Source: Treponema brennaborense
GTDB taxonomy: Bacteria; Spirochaetota; Spirochaetia; Treponematales; Treponemataceae
Reading direction: 5' to 3'
Length of the DNA stretch: 64,000 bases
Assembly: GCA_023666275.1 (NCBI GenBank)
Contig: JAMPCJ010000005.1
Span: forward strand, 62,001-126,000
Under the pieces are notes generated by a model that was given only the letters and a program-made list of their open reading frames with translations, was not told the origin of the DNA and did not search any database. A program made the translations under genes and the position numbers. Shown one piece after another: positions 17,279-27,232 of the stretch. Position 1 is the stretch's first letter; each line of letters begins with the position of its first letter.

Positions 17279-20098
17279 ATGACAGATGCGTTTTATATTC
17301 TCGATTCTTACGGATTGATTTACCGCGCATATTATGCGTTTGTAAACAGACCGCTGATAAATGAAAACGGACAGAATGTTTCCGCTGTTTTCGGTTTTTT
17401 CCGCAATTTTCTGAATATTCTCCGAAAATATACGCCTCGTTATGCCGCCGCCGCGTTCGATTCAAGAACGCCGACTTTTCGTCATCAAATGTACGCGGAA
17501 TACAAAGCTACGCGGCAGAAAACTCCGGAAGATCTCCATGCGCAAATTCCCATTATCGAGGAAATTCTCGCGGCGCTTCATATTCCCATACTTCGTCATG
17601 ATGGTTTTGAAGCAGATGATATTATTGCTACAATGGCAAAACAGTGTGAACAAAAAAAATACGGCTGCCGCATTTTATCAGGCGATAAAGATTTGGCGCA
17701 GCTTATAACAGATAGCGCGCTGATGCTCAGACCGGACAAAGCCGGCGGCTGGGAACGAATCGATGCCGCGGCAATCCGTGCCGAGTGGGGAGTTTCTCCG
17801 AATCAAATGCTTGATATTTTATCGCTTATCGGCGACAGTGCGGATAATGTTCCGGGCGTAAAAGGCATCGGCATAAAAACCGCCGAAAAGCTGCTGATGC
17901 AGTACGGTTCTCTTGACAACATATACGCTCATTCGGATGACATATCGGGCGCCGTCGGTGCGAAAATCCGCGCAGGAAAAGAAAGCGCATATTTTTCAAA
18001 ATCGCTTATCGCATTGCGTTCCGATGTTCCGCTGGAAATGCATTTTACCGATTGCTCTGCGGAACATCCGGATTATAACGCCGCCGCACAGCTGCTTCTG
18101 CGCTGCGGATTGCCTGCTGTCGCACGGCAGTATGAAGAAGCCGCTTCTGCCCCGATTGCCGCCGCAGCTTCCGGCCCCGCATTCGGCGAAACAATTTCAA
18201 GCGGAAACGAAGAACATTCCGGCGCCTCTGCCGTACAGATATTTTCGGAAACAGCGCCGGCAGGTTTAAAGGAAAACACCGGCGTATACACGGCTGTAAC
18301 CGATTCCGCCGCGCTTTCGGCAATTATCGATGCAATTCTTTCTTCTGCGGAAAAAATCGCGGCGTTTGACTGCGAAACAGACGATTTGAATACGCGCAAA
18401 GCGCAGCTCGTCGGCTTTTCTATTTCCGTGAAAAGCGGATACGGCTGGTATATTCCGCTCGTTTGTCAGGATATTCTGCTCGCGTCGGAAAATGCCGTTT
18501 GCAAAAAAGACGCGCTTTCCCAGCTTGAGCGCTTGTTTTTGAATCCGGATGTAACGCTTATCATGCATAACGGAAAATTTGACTGCGAAGTGCTGCTTTC
18601 AAACGGCTTGATCAGCGGAGCAGATAAAAAAATCACATGTACCGTCTATGATACCATGATTGCCGCATGGCTTCTTCAAAGCGACCGCACGTCTTTTTCG
18701 CTTGAATCGCTCGCGGAGCAAAAACTCGGACTGTCGGTAACGCCGTATGATGCCGTTGTGCCGAAAGGATGTACGTTCGCAGATGTGCCGCTTGAACAGG
18801 CGGTGCATTATGCTGCCGAAGACGCGGATCTTACCTGGCAGCTTTGGCAGTTGTTCAAGCCGCGCCTGGAACAGCAAAATCTGATGAAACTGTTTACGGA
18901 ATTGGAAATGCCCATTCTGCCGATTTTAACGCAAATGGAACTGAACGGCATTCATATCGAAAAAAAAGAACTTTCGGCGTATTCTTCGGAACTTTCCCGA
19001 AAAATCGCAGGAATACAATCCGATATTTTTGATTTGGTCGGACATGAATTCAATGTTGCGTCGCCGAAGCAGCTGCAGGAGGTTTTATTTGCGGAGCGCA
19101 ATCTGCCGACCGGCAAAAAAACAAAACGCGGCTATTCCACAGACAATTCCGTGCTGGAAGACCTTGCGCCGCTGGATCCGGTTCCCGCGAAAATCCTTGA
19201 ATACCGGCTTTTGGCAAAACTGCTGTCAACGTATGTCGATGCGCTGCCGCTGCTTGCCGACAAAGACGGCCGAATCCACACAAATTTTATTCAAACCGGC
19301 ACGGCGACAGGAAGGCTTTCAAGCCGTGAACCGAACCTTCAGAATATTCCCGTAAGAGATGAAGAGGGCAGACGCATCCGCCGCGCATTTACGGCAAAAG
19401 AAGGCTGCCTGCTTATTTCTGCCGATTATTCGCAAATTGAATTGGTAATTCTCGCGCACCTTTCCGGAGATGCAAAACTTTGCGCCGCGTTTATCGAGGG
19501 CACTGATGTGCATCGTGATACAGCTGCGCGCATTTTCGGTGCAGCTCCCGAACTGGTAACGCCGGATATGCGCCGCGCGGCAAAAACGATAAATTTCGGC
19601 GTTATGTACGGCATGAGCGCCTTCCGGCTTTCGAATGAATTGGGAATTCCTCGCGGGCGGGCGGCGGACTTTATCAAGTCGTATTTTTCCATGTATTCCG
19701 GCATACGCGAATTCATGGATGAAACGATTCGGCAGGCAGAAAAAACGGGCTTTGTGGAAACAATTTTCGGGCGCCGGCGCTATATTCAGACAATAAACAG
19801 CAGAAACAAAGCAGAAAAAGCGGCTGCGGAACGAATTGCCGTAAATACGCCGATACAAGGTTCTGCGGCGGATATTGTAAAAAAAGCGATGATTGCTGTT
19901 GCTGCCGCGCTCGAAAAAAACTGTCCGGAGGCAAAGCTTCTGCTGCAGGTTCACGACGAACTTATCGTTGAGTGCCCCGAATGTCAGTCGGAACGCGCGG
20001 CGGCAATCATAAAAACGGAAATGGAACAAGTTGTCCGCTTAAAAGTTCCGCTGCGCGTTTCTGTGGAAATCGGCAGATGCTGGGGAGAATTCCATTGA
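17279..20098 (+). CDS. polA: DNA polymerase I
   Basis: A 939-residue polymerase for Okazaki-fragment processing and repair. The N-terminal ~290 residues form the 5' nuclease (DSYGLIYRAYYAF; GDSADNVPGVKGIGIKTA). The 3'-5' proofreading exonuclease appears intact: DCETDD (Exo I), MHNGKFDCEV (Exo II) and YAAEDADLTW (Exo III). The polymerase domain has motif A DYSQIELVILAHLSGD, motif B RRAAKTINFGVMYGMSA and motif C QVHDELIVE. An Ala/Pro/Ser-rich hinge joins the nuclease and exonuclease. coaE starts inside the polA stop codon, so the two are coupled. No Shine-Dalgarno precedes the ATG. Confidence 0.97.
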   Translation: MTDAFYILDSYGLIYRAYYAFVNRPLINENGQNVSAVFGFFRNFLNILRKYTPRYAAAAFDSRTPTFRHQMYAEYKATRQKTPEDLHAQIPIIEEILAALHIPILRHDGFEADDIIATMAKQCEQKKYGCRILSGDKDLAQLITDSALMLRPDKAGGWERIDAAAIRAEWGVSPNQMLDILSLIGDSADNVPGVKGIGIKTAEKLLMQYGSLDNIYAHSDDISGAVGAKIRAGKESAYFSKSLIALRSDVPLEMHFTDCSAEHPDYNAAAQLLLRCGLPAVARQYEEAASAPIAAAASGPAFGETISSGNEEHSGASAVQIFSETAPAGLKENTGVYTAVTDSAALSAIIDAILSSAEKIAAFDCETDDLNTRKAQLVGFSISVKSGYGWYIPLVCQDILLASENAVCKKDALSQLERLFLNPDVTLIMHNGKFDCEVLLSNGLISGADKKITCTVYDTMIAAWLLQSDRTSFSLESLAEQKLGLSVTPYDAVVPKGCTFADVPLEQAVHYAAEDADLTWQLWQLFKPRLEQQNLMKLFTELEMPILPILTQMELNGIHIEKKELSAYSSELSRKIAGIQSDIFDLVGHEFNVASPKQLQEVLFAERNLPTGKKTKRGYSTDNSVLEDLAPLDPVPAKILEYRLLAKLLSTYVDALPLLADKDGRIHTNFIQTGTATGRLSSREPNLQNIPVRDEEGRRIRRAFTAKEGCLLISADYSQIELVILAHLSGDAKLCAAFIEGTDVHRDTAARIFGAAPELVTPDMRRAAKTINFGVMYGMSAFRLSNELGIPRGRAADFIKSYFSMYSGIREFMDETIRQAEKTGFVETIFGRRRYIQTINSRNKAEKAAAERIAVNTPIQGSAADIVKKAMIAVAAALEKNCPEAKLLLQVHDELIVECPECQSERAAAIIKTEMEQVVRLKVPLRVSVEIGRCWGEFH

Positions 20099-20715
20099 AA
20101 AAGCGGATGATTATTGCCGTAACAGGTTCCATAGCGGCCGGAAAAAATGCCGCCGCGGAAATTTTGGAGCAGGCAGGATTTCTTTCGATAGATGCGGATG
20201 TGCTTGCCCGCGCCGCCGCCGAGCAGGCAAAAGATGATATTGTGCGTGCCTTTAATGCGGAAGCGGAACAGCGCGGCGTATCGCTGCTGCGGCCGGACGG
20301 TTCGCTCGATCGGCGTGTGCTCGGAAGCATTGTTTTCGGTTCGCCGGAAATGCTTGAAACGCTGGAAAAGATAACGCATCCGCTGATAAACAGCATGATG
20401 AACGAGTTTATCGATGCGCATCCGAATGATAATATCATATTGAATGCCGCGGTGCTTTTCAAAACGCCGGTGATTTCCCGATGCGACTGCATTTTTTTCA
20501 TATATGCGCCGGCGCTTATTCGGTTCTTTCGTGTGCGCAGACGCGATAAACTTCCGCCGCGGCAAATTTTCAAAAGATTTTCGGCGCAAAAACATATCTT
20601 TGCTCAATATAAAATTCTAAATGCCGATATGTATATAGTAAAGAATATCGGTTCGCGGGAAAAACTGCGCAAGCGTTTGTTTTATATTTTGCATATCCGC
20701 GAAAAAAGAGGATGA
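20095..20715 (+). CDS. coaE: Dephospho-CoA kinase
   Basis: A 206-residue kinase for the last step of coenzyme A synthesis. It begins KKRMIIAVTGSIAAGKNAA and has SIDADVLARAA (substrate-binding Asp-Ala-Asp), a KITHPLI segment and INxRD-like basic lid RVRRRDKLPPRQIFKRFSAQ. The start is taken as TTG 20095, which overlaps the polA TGA and has GGGGAG 8 nt upstream; ATG 20104 lies too far from that site. The Walker A reads GSIAAGKN: the usual Ser/Thr that binds magnesium after GK is Asn. The rest of the fold is kept, so it may be a lineage variant rather than a broken enzyme. Confidence 0.85.
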   Translation: MKKRMIIAVTGSIAAGKNAAAEILEQAGFLSIDADVLARAAAEQAKDDIVRAFNAEAEQRGVSLLRPDGSLDRRVLGSIVFGSPEMLETLEKITHPLINSMMNEFIDAHPNDNIILNAAVLFKTPVISRCDCIFFIYAPALIRFFRVRRRDKLPPRQIFKRFSAQKHIFAQYKILNADMYIVKNIGSREKLRKRLFYILHIREKRG

Positions 20716-20721
20716 AACACT

Positions 20722-21651
20722 ATGGATCAAAAAAGAATTTTATGGATTGTTGCTTCTGTCGGGATATTTTTGCTTGTTGTTATCGGCGCTGCGCTGATTT
20801 TATATGCGCCTGTGCGCAATTCCGATCCGGTTCTTGCGTCGCTGCAAACGAATAAGCCGTATAGGGCGGAAAACGGGCAGATTATTCCCGCGGCGGCAAA
20901 TGCTTTCAAGCCGCAGTCGGAATCCAATTCAAGTATAAATGCATCGCCGCAGAACGGAAGCCCGATGTCCGCAAAAGATATTACTGTCATAGCGGAGAAT
21001 GCGACGGTGTATTCGGATAAATCGATATATGCTGCCGGTTCCGCCGAACCTGCATTGACAGAACGGAATGCTGCGCGCGAAGAGGAAAATGCAGTTCCTG
21101 CGCTGCAGAACCAAAATCAGTATGCGGCGTCGGTTCAGCAGCCGCAGCAGCAAACCGCTCCCGCTCAAATACAAATTCAGGTGCAGCCGCCGAATGCTGT
21201 TTCGGAACAAGTTCCGCCGTCCGTGGCACAGACAAAACCGGTGGACGTTCCTGTTTCGGCAAAATCTGCGGCACCAGCAAGAGTGTCCGCGGCTGTTGTT
21301 TCTTCAAAGCCTGCTGCTGCATCGGCAAAGCCTGCTGCCGCGGCTCCCGCGAAAAAAACGTCGGCTCCCGCTCCCGCAAAACCGGCGGCACATTATTGGG
21401 TGCAGGCGGCGTCGTTCAACAATAAAAAGAATGCGGAAGAAGCGCGTTCTATTCTTGCGGAAGAGAAAATCCGAAGTGAAATATTCACATATACAGACGA
21501 CGGCGGCAAAATGTTTTACCGTGTCCGTGTCGGTCCGTATATAACAAAAAACGAAGCGGAATTCTGGAAATCGAAAATCTGCATGATTGATCGGTTCAGC
21601 ACGGCATCAAGTTATGTAACGAACACATCCGAACCTGCTGCAAAAAAATAA
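20722..21651 (+). CDS. SPOR-domain membrane protein
   Basis: A 309-residue protein with one N-terminal membrane helix (residues ~7-29), a Pro/Ala/Gln-rich extended periplasmic linker (~60-225) and a C-terminal SPOR domain of about 75 residues starting at HYWVQAASFNNKKNAEEA and containing YRVRVGPY. SPOR domains bind denuded glycan strands at the septum, so a role in division or cell-wall turnover is expected. AGAGGATG precedes the ATG by about 9 nt. It lies 6 nt after coaE and ends the polA-coaE-SPOR run. Confidence 0.9.
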   Translation: MDQKRILWIVASVGIFLLVVIGAALILYAPVRNSDPVLASLQTNKPYRAENGQIIPAAANAFKPQSESNSSINASPQNGSPMSAKDITVIAENATVYSDKSIYAAGSAEPALTERNAAREEENAVPALQNQNQYAASVQQPQQQTAPAQIQIQVQPPNAVSEQVPPSVAQTKPVDVPVSAKSAAPARVSAAVVSSKPAAASAKPAAAAPAKKTSAPAPAKPAAHYWVQAASFNNKKNAEEARSILAEEKIRSEIFTYTDDGGKMFYRVRVGPYITKNEAEFWKSKICMIDRFSTASSYVTNTSEPAAKK

Positions 21652-21667
21652 TTTGTACATGGCACGG

Positions 21668-21695
21668 CGGGGAGAAATAATATTTTTTCTTCCCG
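21668..21695. terminator. Possible guaA/SPOR terminator hairpin
   Basis: CGGGGAGAAA and TTTCTTCCCG pair over 10 bp with one wobble around a short AT loop. It lies in the 187-bp gap between the convergent SPOR and guaA genes; the rest of the gap shows nothing clear. T-runs are weak on both sides. Confidence 0.3.
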
Positions 21696-21838
21696 GAAAA
21701 CCGGTGCGGCGCAACGTTTTGCAAATTCGCATTGCGAAGCTGCGTTTGCGGCATCATCGAAAGCTGAAACTTTCTGCGTGCCGCAAATTAAGGAACTTAT
21801 TGCTGCACCGGAATTCCCGATTTCAAATCCGACGGCGG

Positions 21839-23755
21839 CTATTCCCAGCCGAATGTTGCCGGCGGTTTATTCGTTATATCATAAAACAGCGCGTCGACAA
21901 ATCCGAGTTCGGCAATGCGGTTAACAATGCGCAGGAGCAATTCTCTGTCCAAGTGCGCAAATCGTGCTGTCATGACATCTTCCGAAACGACCGGACGCAG
22001 AACAATGGAACAGTGATCTTTTTTCGCTGCATACGGCAGGTTGATTGTCAGGTGCTGAAAAATTTTTCGGTACCAGCCGCCGGCATGAAGTTCGTCAAGT
22101 ACAATTGCATCCGCTTCGCGCGTTTGGTCAAGCCGCAGTTTGTCGCAGTATCCTTCCTGCAAAGTACAGCCGTTTTCGCGGTACAAAACAACGACGGTTC
22201 TGTTTATTTCCGAAACACTGTTTGTCAGAAATGACGATGTTTTTTCAAGCGCATCCCATGACGGAAGCGAAAATATTGTGTTTGCAGCATTTTCTTTGCT
22301 TGTCCCGCTGTCTTCGGGGGCAGTGTTTCCTGCTTTTGATGTATCGCTGCTGCATGATGAAAAGTCAAGCGCGGCAGGAAAGCGGTATGTGCGGAAATCG
22401 CCTTGCACGCCGACAGATTTTACGGGGAGCGCAAAGAGTTTTTTCGGTTCGCTACCGGCATATACGGAAATTTTCTGAACCGCCAGCTGCCGCTGCGCGG
22501 ATTCCAGTTCTGCCTGTTCCGAATCGAGCAATGCACCGCTGCTGCACAGTACATTTATCGAAAGCCCCGGCCCCGGAAAAGGATGCCGCATGACAAGGTT
22601 TTCCGGCAGTCCGATTTTTGTGCCGAGCAGGCGCACTTCATCTTTATATAAATCTTTCAGCGGTTCGATAATCAAACCCTGTTCTATAAGTTTTTGAATT
22701 CCGTCGACGCGGTTGTGATGTGTTTTAATTGTTTTGGAATTTTTCGTGCCGCCGGATTCGATTATATCGGGATAGAGCGTTCCCTGTGCCAAAAGCCATT
22801 CGTTTTCGTCAAGATGCATCCGTGCCGTAACAGTATTCCGCACCGTAATAAAATTTTCTCCGACAGCCATTCGTTTTTTCTGCGGATCCGTCAAACCGTG
22901 TACCGCGGCAAGAAAAGATTCCGAAGCGTCTTCTGTAATAAAATTATGAAATCCGGCTTTCTGATATGTTTCCGCAATGAGGCGGCTTTCGTTTTTCCGC
23001 ATGAATCCGTTGTCAATATGCAGACCGAGCACCCGTTCTTGACCGAGCGCTTTGTTAAGCAATGCGAACGCTACGGTAGAATCAACGCCGCCGGAAAGAA
23101 ACAGCAGAACTTTTTTATCTGTGGCGGCGGTTGTTATGGAGTGCAGAATATGTTCCAGTACTTGATCTTGGCTCCAGTTTTTTTCCATTCCGCAAATTCC
23201 GGCGAAATTTTCGAAAATCCGATTGCCGCACAAAGTGTCTTTTACTTCCGCATGAAATTGAAGCCCGAAGCGTTTTTTTTCGAGATTCTGCACGGCTGCG
23301 TACCGGCAATTTTCCGTATAGGCAGCGGCTTCGAATCCGGGCGCACAAACGGAAATTTCATCTTGATGGCTCATCCAAACTTGCGAAGGAAATTCGATGC
23401 CGGAAAAAAGCGGGCTTTCTTTGCCGGATGTTTTCCGCAAAGACGCAAACCCGAATTCGCCTGTTTGCGCACGGGCTGCGGTGCCGCCGTAAAACTGCGA
23501 TACGACATAATGTCCGTAGCATAAACCTAAAATAGGAATAGGCAGGGCGAATATTTCCGCGTTGTATTCCGGCGCGTCTTTTGCATATATGGAAGAAGGA
23601 CCTCCGGAAAGAACAATGCCTTTTGCGCCCTCGAAAGCGGAAATCGGCGCAGACGGCAGCATAATTTCGGAATAATATCCGAGCAGACGGAAGCGTTTGG
23701 CTATCAAATGCGCATACTGGCTGCCGAAATCAAGTACTATAATTTTATCTTTCAT
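21839..23755 (-). CDS. guaA: GMP synthase (glutamine-hydrolysing), long form
   Basis: A 638-residue enzyme, over 100 longer than most bacterial GuaA (~515). It converts XMP to GMP. The N-terminal class I glutaminase has the triad: Cys in ILGLCYGHYV, and His/Glu in GLQFHAEV. The ATP-pyrophosphatase has the P-loop LSGGVDST. The extra length is in the C-terminal dimerisation region: PVKSVGVQGDFRTY occurs first, then a Ser/Asn-rich insert, then NRTVVVLY, then READAIVLDELHAGGWYRKIF and a second degenerate module (IVLRPVVSEDVMTARFA) before YDITNKPPATFGWE. This order resembles human GMPS, which has two dimerisation subdomains. AGGAG lies 5 nt before the ATG. It follows pyrG in the same direction. 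Confidence 0.95.
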   Translation of the reverse strand: MKDKIIVLDFGSQYAHLIAKRFRLLGYYSEIMLPSAPISAFEGAKGIVLSGGPSSIYAKDAPEYNAEIFALPIPILGLCYGHYVVSQFYGGTAARAQTGEFGFASLRKTSGKESPLFSGIEFPSQVWMSHQDEISVCAPGFEAAAYTENCRYAAVQNLEKKRFGLQFHAEVKDTLCGNRIFENFAGICGMEKNWSQDQVLEHILHSITTAATDKKVLLFLSGGVDSTVAFALLNKALGQERVLGLHIDNGFMRKNESRLIAETYQKAGFHNFITEDASESFLAAVHGLTDPQKKRMAVGENFITVRNTVTARMHLDENEWLLAQGTLYPDIIESGGTKNSKTIKTHHNRVDGIQKLIEQGLIIEPLKDLYKDEVRLLGTKIGLPENLVMRHPFPGPGLSINVLCSSGALLDSEQAELESAQRQLAVQKISVYAGSEPKKLFALPVKSVGVQGDFRTYRFPAALDFSSCSSDTSKAGNTAPEDSGTSKENAANTIFSLPSWDALEKTSSFLTNSVSEINRTVVVLYRENGCTLQEGYCDKLRLDQTREADAIVLDELHAGGWYRKIFQHLTINLPYAAKKDHCSIVLRPVVSEDVMTARFAHLDRELLLRIVNRIAELGFVDALFYDITNKPPATFGWE

Positions 23756-23844
23756 GGAATTCTCCTGTCATGCCGCGTTTCATTATGTGCATTCGACACG
23801 CATTCGGTGTGCAAATCGGCGCTTGAAATATGCGATTCGCCGAT

Positions 23845-25455
23845 TTATTTTTTGGCGGTCATTGCGGCTGCAATAAATTCACGGAACAGCGGATGCGCGC
23901 GGTTCGGGCGGGACTTGAATTCCGGATGAAACTGCACGCCGATCATCCAAGGATGTCCGGAAGACTTGTCAAGCTCGACAATTTCCACAAGATTCCGTTC
24001 CGGATTGATGCCGGTTAATTTAAGCGCGCTTTTATCATATAATTCGCGGTATGCATTATTGAATTCATAGCGATGTCTGTGGCGTTCCCATACGGAATCC
24101 GAGCCGTACGCCGCCGCGGCTTTTGAGCCGGGCACGAGCGCGCATTCATATTTTCCGAGCCGCAGCGTTCCGCCTAATACAACGCCGTTTTGATCCGGCA
24201 TTAAGTCAATAACGGGATGTTTTGTGTCTTTATTCATTTCTGTCGAATTCGCGCCGTCGAGTCCGAGTTCGTGCCTTGCGTATTCTATAACGGCAATTTG
24301 CATTCCGAGACAAATGCCGAAATACGGTACAAAATGCTTTCGTGCGTATTCGGCGGCAAAAATCATTCCCTCTATTCCTCTGCCGCCGAATCCTCCGGGA
24401 ATAATGATGCCGTCGGCGCCGGCAAGCCGTTCCGCTGCTGTTTCCCGCGAGGAAAGCGATTCCGCGTCAACCCAATCTATGCGCACTTCGGTCATATTGT
24501 GAATGCCGCCGTGCTGCAGCGATTCCACAACGGATAAGTAGGCATCGCGCAGTTCCACGTATTTGCCTACAAGCGCGATAGTTACGGAATGCCGCGGATG
24601 CTGCATCCGGTACACCATATCATTCCATTCGGAAAGATTCGGCTGTGTGTTTTCAATGCCGAGCGCGCGGCAAACCGCGGTGCCCAAGCCTTCTTTTTCC
24701 ATCATCAGCGGAACTTCGTAAATCGAATTCGCATTCAAATTCTGGATTATCGCATCGGACGAAACGTTGCAAAACAGCGCAAGTTTTTCACGGACTGAAG
24801 TGCTGATCGGTATTTCGCTGCGCAGCATGATAATATCCGGCTGAATTCCCAATCCCTGCAGTTCTTTTACGCTGTGCTGCGTCGGCTTTGATTTTAATTC
24901 CTGCGCTTTTTTCATGTACGGAAGCAGTGTCAGATGAATATATGCGCAGTTTTCCGCGCCGACTTCGTATTTTATCTGGCGGATGGCTTCTATAAAAGGA
25001 AGCGATTCTATGTCGCCGACCGTGCCGCCTATTTCGGTAATGATGACGTCGGCGTTTGTTTCTGCGGAAGATAGAAGCATTCGCCGGCGAATTTCATCCG
25101 TAATGTTGGGGATAACCTGCACTGTGCCGCCGTGAAAAGCGCCTTCGCGTTCTTTGTTCAGCACTGCAAGATATACGCGTCCTGCCGTGGTATTGCTGCT
25201 TTGCGATAAATTTTCATCAGTGAAGCGTTCGTAATGTCCGAGATCGAGATCGGTTTCCGCGCCGTCGTCGGTAACAAAAACCTCGCCGTGCTGATACGGA
25301 TTCATCGTTCCGGGATCGATATTCAGATACGGATCGAATTTCTGGTTTATCACTTTTAAGCCGCGGCTTTTCAGAATCAATCCCAACGATGCCGCCGCGA
25401 TGCCTTTGCCCAGCCCGGAAACAACGCCTCCCGTTACAAACACAAATTTGGTCAT
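23845..25455 (-). CDS. pyrG: CTP synthase
   Basis: A 536-residue enzyme that aminates UTP to CTP using glutamine. It starts [18 protein letters not shown], the typical synthetase-domain P-loop, and includes GTVGDIES. The C-terminal class I glutaminase has YFGICLGMQ (nucleophile Cys) and [12 protein letters not shown] (His, Glu). The frame continues 122 codons upstream, but those codons lie in the 3' end of the neighbouring gene; GGAG about 8 nt before the ATG at 25455 fixes the start. pyrG and guaA are adjacent and co-oriented, giving a nucleotide-amination pair. Length matches the family. Confidence 0.97.
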   Translation of the reverse strand: MTKFVFVTGGVVSGLGKGIAAASLGLILKSRGLKVINQKFDPYLNIDPGTMNPYQHGEVFVTDDGAETDLDLGHYERFTDENLSQSSNTTAGRVYLAVLNKEREGAFHGGTVQVIPNITDEIRRRMLLSSAETNADVIITEIGGTVGDIESLPFIEAIRQIKYEVGAENCAYIHLTLLPYMKKAQELKSKPTQHSVKELQGLGIQPDIIMLRSEIPISTSVREKLALFCNVSSDAIIQNLNANSIYEVPLMMEKEGLGTAVCRALGIENTQPNLSEWNDMVYRMQHPRHSVTIALVGKYVELRDAYLSVVESLQHGGIHNMTEVRIDWVDAESLSSRETAAERLAGADGIIIPGGFGGRGIEGMIFAAEYARKHFVPYFGICLGMQIAVIEYARHELGLDGANSTEMNKDTKHPVIDLMPDQNGVVLGGTLRLGKYECALVPGSKAAAAYGSDSVWERHRHRYEFNNAYRELYDKSALKLTGINPERNLVEIVELDKSSGHPWMIGVQFHPEFKSRPNRAHPLFREFIAAAMTAKK

Positions 25456-25496
25456 TTCATCACTCCACTGATAACGCGAAAGTATACCAGATACCG

Positions 25497-26795
25497 TTAT
25501 TTTCGTCCATAAATCCCGGCAAAGTACCGCATGATAATTGTCATGGCTTTTTGCGCGGCGGACGGATTTGTCTGCATCAGCTGATAAAACATATTGCACG
25601 GAATATGCAGCAGCTGCGTTTTTTGAATCGCGTGAACGCTCGATGTCCGTCTTGTATGCAAAATGCATTCTTCCTCGCCGAAAGATGCGCCGGTGTCTTT
25701 GTAAGCGCAGTTGGTTATGCTGATAATTTCGACTGCTCCGGAAATAATGTAATAAATGCCGGTGCTGGCGTCGCCTGGTGTGTATAAGAATTTTCCGGCA
25801 TCCAAAGAAACGGACGAACAATTTCCGTATGCTCCGGAAATTAGAAATCTGTCGGGGCGAATAAACAATAAACGCTGCGAAACGGCGAGCAGTTTCGTTT
25901 CTTCTCGGTCCGGCAGCAAATACAATTCCGACAGCAATAAGGAATCAAAAAACTGCCGGATAAAAATATACTGCGCGAAAAAAAGAAACAAATAAAAAAA
26001 TATGCATAATTCAAGCAGAATGATAATTAAGTTTCCCAAAACGCCGTAAATCAAATTATATCGTGCGGCATTTAAAAAAAGGTCGAAAAATTTCTGAACA
26101 AGAAAAAAACTGCCTGTAGTGCAAAGTGCGGATAATGCGCATAATCCGATATCCGGCTTTGTCCGCGGCGCAAAGCGGAATGCAAGCATCAGTATAAAAA
26201 ACAGCAGCGCGTACGGCGCGAGTTTTATCAGCAGCTGCATAAAAGCGGGAATAAATAAAATTCCGAATTTTCCTGCGAAAAAATCGGAAAACAACGAACG
26301 AATGGTAATGAACAAAAAAATAACGGTTCCCGTTCCAAGCACAAGAATGGCTTCTCCGGCAAATATAAATACATTTTCAACCAGCGGGCGGCGTTCAACT
26401 TTATCATGAAATATAAATCGAATGCTTTTCATAATAGAAAAGAAAAACCGCTGTGCCATCCAGAAAACAGACACCATAATTAAAACTTCAAATAATCCGG
26501 CTTTTTGCACGGTGAATAATGTTTCTATTAAGTCATGCAGCTGTCTTGTGTCGAAAATTATATCAAAGTCATAAAACTGCATAATCGCTTCCGGCGCTGT
26601 GTGCCAAAATCGAATGACAAATGCGATTATTAAAATCAAGAACGGAACTGCGGAAAACAAAAAACCCAGCGCGCAGGATGAAGCGTACATGAATAAATTG
26701 TTTTGAAAAAAGAACATAAAAGTCAGATACAGAATCTGAATCGTTGTAAGTGCGGTTTTTTTTGCCTGATTTTCGGGATTCTTTTTCTGAAACAT
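25497..26795 (-). CDS. YihY/BrkB-like membrane protein fused to a cyclic-nucleotide-binding-like domain
   Basis: A 432-residue protein. Residues ~20-290 contain about six hydrophobic helices in the pattern of the YihY (once called BrkB) family, including an [20 protein letters not shown] first helix and [19 protein letters not shown] near the end. Residues ~305-430 form a Crp-like cNMP-binding fold: [24 protein letters not shown] and [22 protein letters not shown]. The phosphate-cassette glutamate and arginine of FGExxxLxxxxRTS are kept, so nucleotide binding is plausible. The start at 26795 is 6 nt after TATACT and has no Shine-Dalgarno, suggesting a leaderless mRNA. What the membrane part transports, if anything, is unknown. 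Confidence 0.82.
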   Translation of the reverse strand: MFQKKNPENQAKKTALTTIQILYLTFMFFFQNNLFMYASSCALGFLFSAVPFLILIIAFVIRFWHTAPEAIMQFYDFDIIFDTRQLHDLIETLFTVQKAGLFEVLIMVSVFWMAQRFFFSIMKSIRFIFHDKVERRPLVENVFIFAGEAILVLGTGTVIFLFITIRSLFSDFFAGKFGILFIPAFMQLLIKLAPYALLFFILMLAFRFAPRTKPDIGLCALSALCTTGSFFLVQKFFDLFLNAARYNLIYGVLGNLIIILLELCIFFYLFLFFAQYIFIRQFFDSLLLSELYLLPDREETKLLAVSQRLLFIRPDRFLISGAYGNCSSVSLDAGKFLYTPGDASTGIYYIISGAVEIISITNCAYKDTGASFGEEECILHTRRTSSVHAIQKTQLLHIPCNMFYQLMQTNPSAAQKAMTIIMRYFAGIYGRK

Positions 26796-26801
26796 AAGAA
26801 C

Positions 26802-26851
26802 AGTATAACAAATTCGTTTTGCTTGTGGAATGACATCGAGCGTGATATTAT
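26802..26851. promoter_or_regulatory. Divergent leaderless promoter region, yihY-cNMP / DRTGG
   Basis: The 62-bp gap holds a minus-strand TATACT (26807-26802) ending 6 nt before the yihY ATG. It also holds a plus-strand TTGTGG (26823-26828), 17 bp, and TATTAT (26846-26851) ending 6 nt before the DRTGG ATG. Neither gene has a Shine-Dalgarno. Confidence 0.45.
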
Positions 26852-26857
26852 GTATGT

Positions 26858-27232
26858 ATGACAATAAAATCAGTTGCGGAAATACTTGACGCGGAAATTA
26901 TCTGCGGAAAAGAAAACATGGATTTTGAAATCGAAGCGGCGTGCGGGTCGGATCTTATGAGCGACGTTATGGCGTTTGTAAAAGATCCGGCGCTGCTGCT
27001 TACCGGCTTAATAAACGTTCAAGTGATACGCACGGCAAACCTTATGGATATAGGAGCTGTCTGTTTTATCCGCGGAAAAATGCCCAATCAGGAAATGATA
27101 CAAATGGCGGAAGAATTCGGCATAGTTCTGCTTGCAACGGATCTGCTGATGTTTCCCGCATGCGGCAAATTATACGAAGCGGGAATTCGCGGCGGCAGTC
27201 ATGCCGATATGCAGACAGACGGTGAAAAATAA
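26858..27232 (+). CDS. DRTGG-domain protein
   Basis: A 124-residue single-domain protein. The order SVAEILDAEIICG, GSDLMSDVMAFV, LLTGLINVQVIRTANLMDIG and CGKLYEAGIR matches stand-alone DRTGG proteins, which are often found near hydrogenase or HprK/PTA-like genes and are thought to be sensory or regulatory. No enzyme motif is visible. A TATTAT box ends 6 nt before the ATG, without Shine-Dalgarno. Its 3' end overlaps the next gene by about 32 nt (or 11 nt if the later GTG is used), so the two are likely co-translated. The function is unknown. Confidence 0.75.
   Translation: MTIKSVAEILDAEIICGKENMDFEIEAACGSDLMSDVMAFVKDPALLLTGLINVQVIRTANLMDIGAVCFIRGKMPNQEMIQMAEEFGIVLLATDLLMFPACGKLYEAGIRGGSHADMQTDGEK

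Noticed and set aside
21653-22593. ORFs on the plus strand opposite the guaA 3' end
   Set aside because: Arg/Phe/Cys-rich shadows of a strongly supported gene; no ribosome-binding site.
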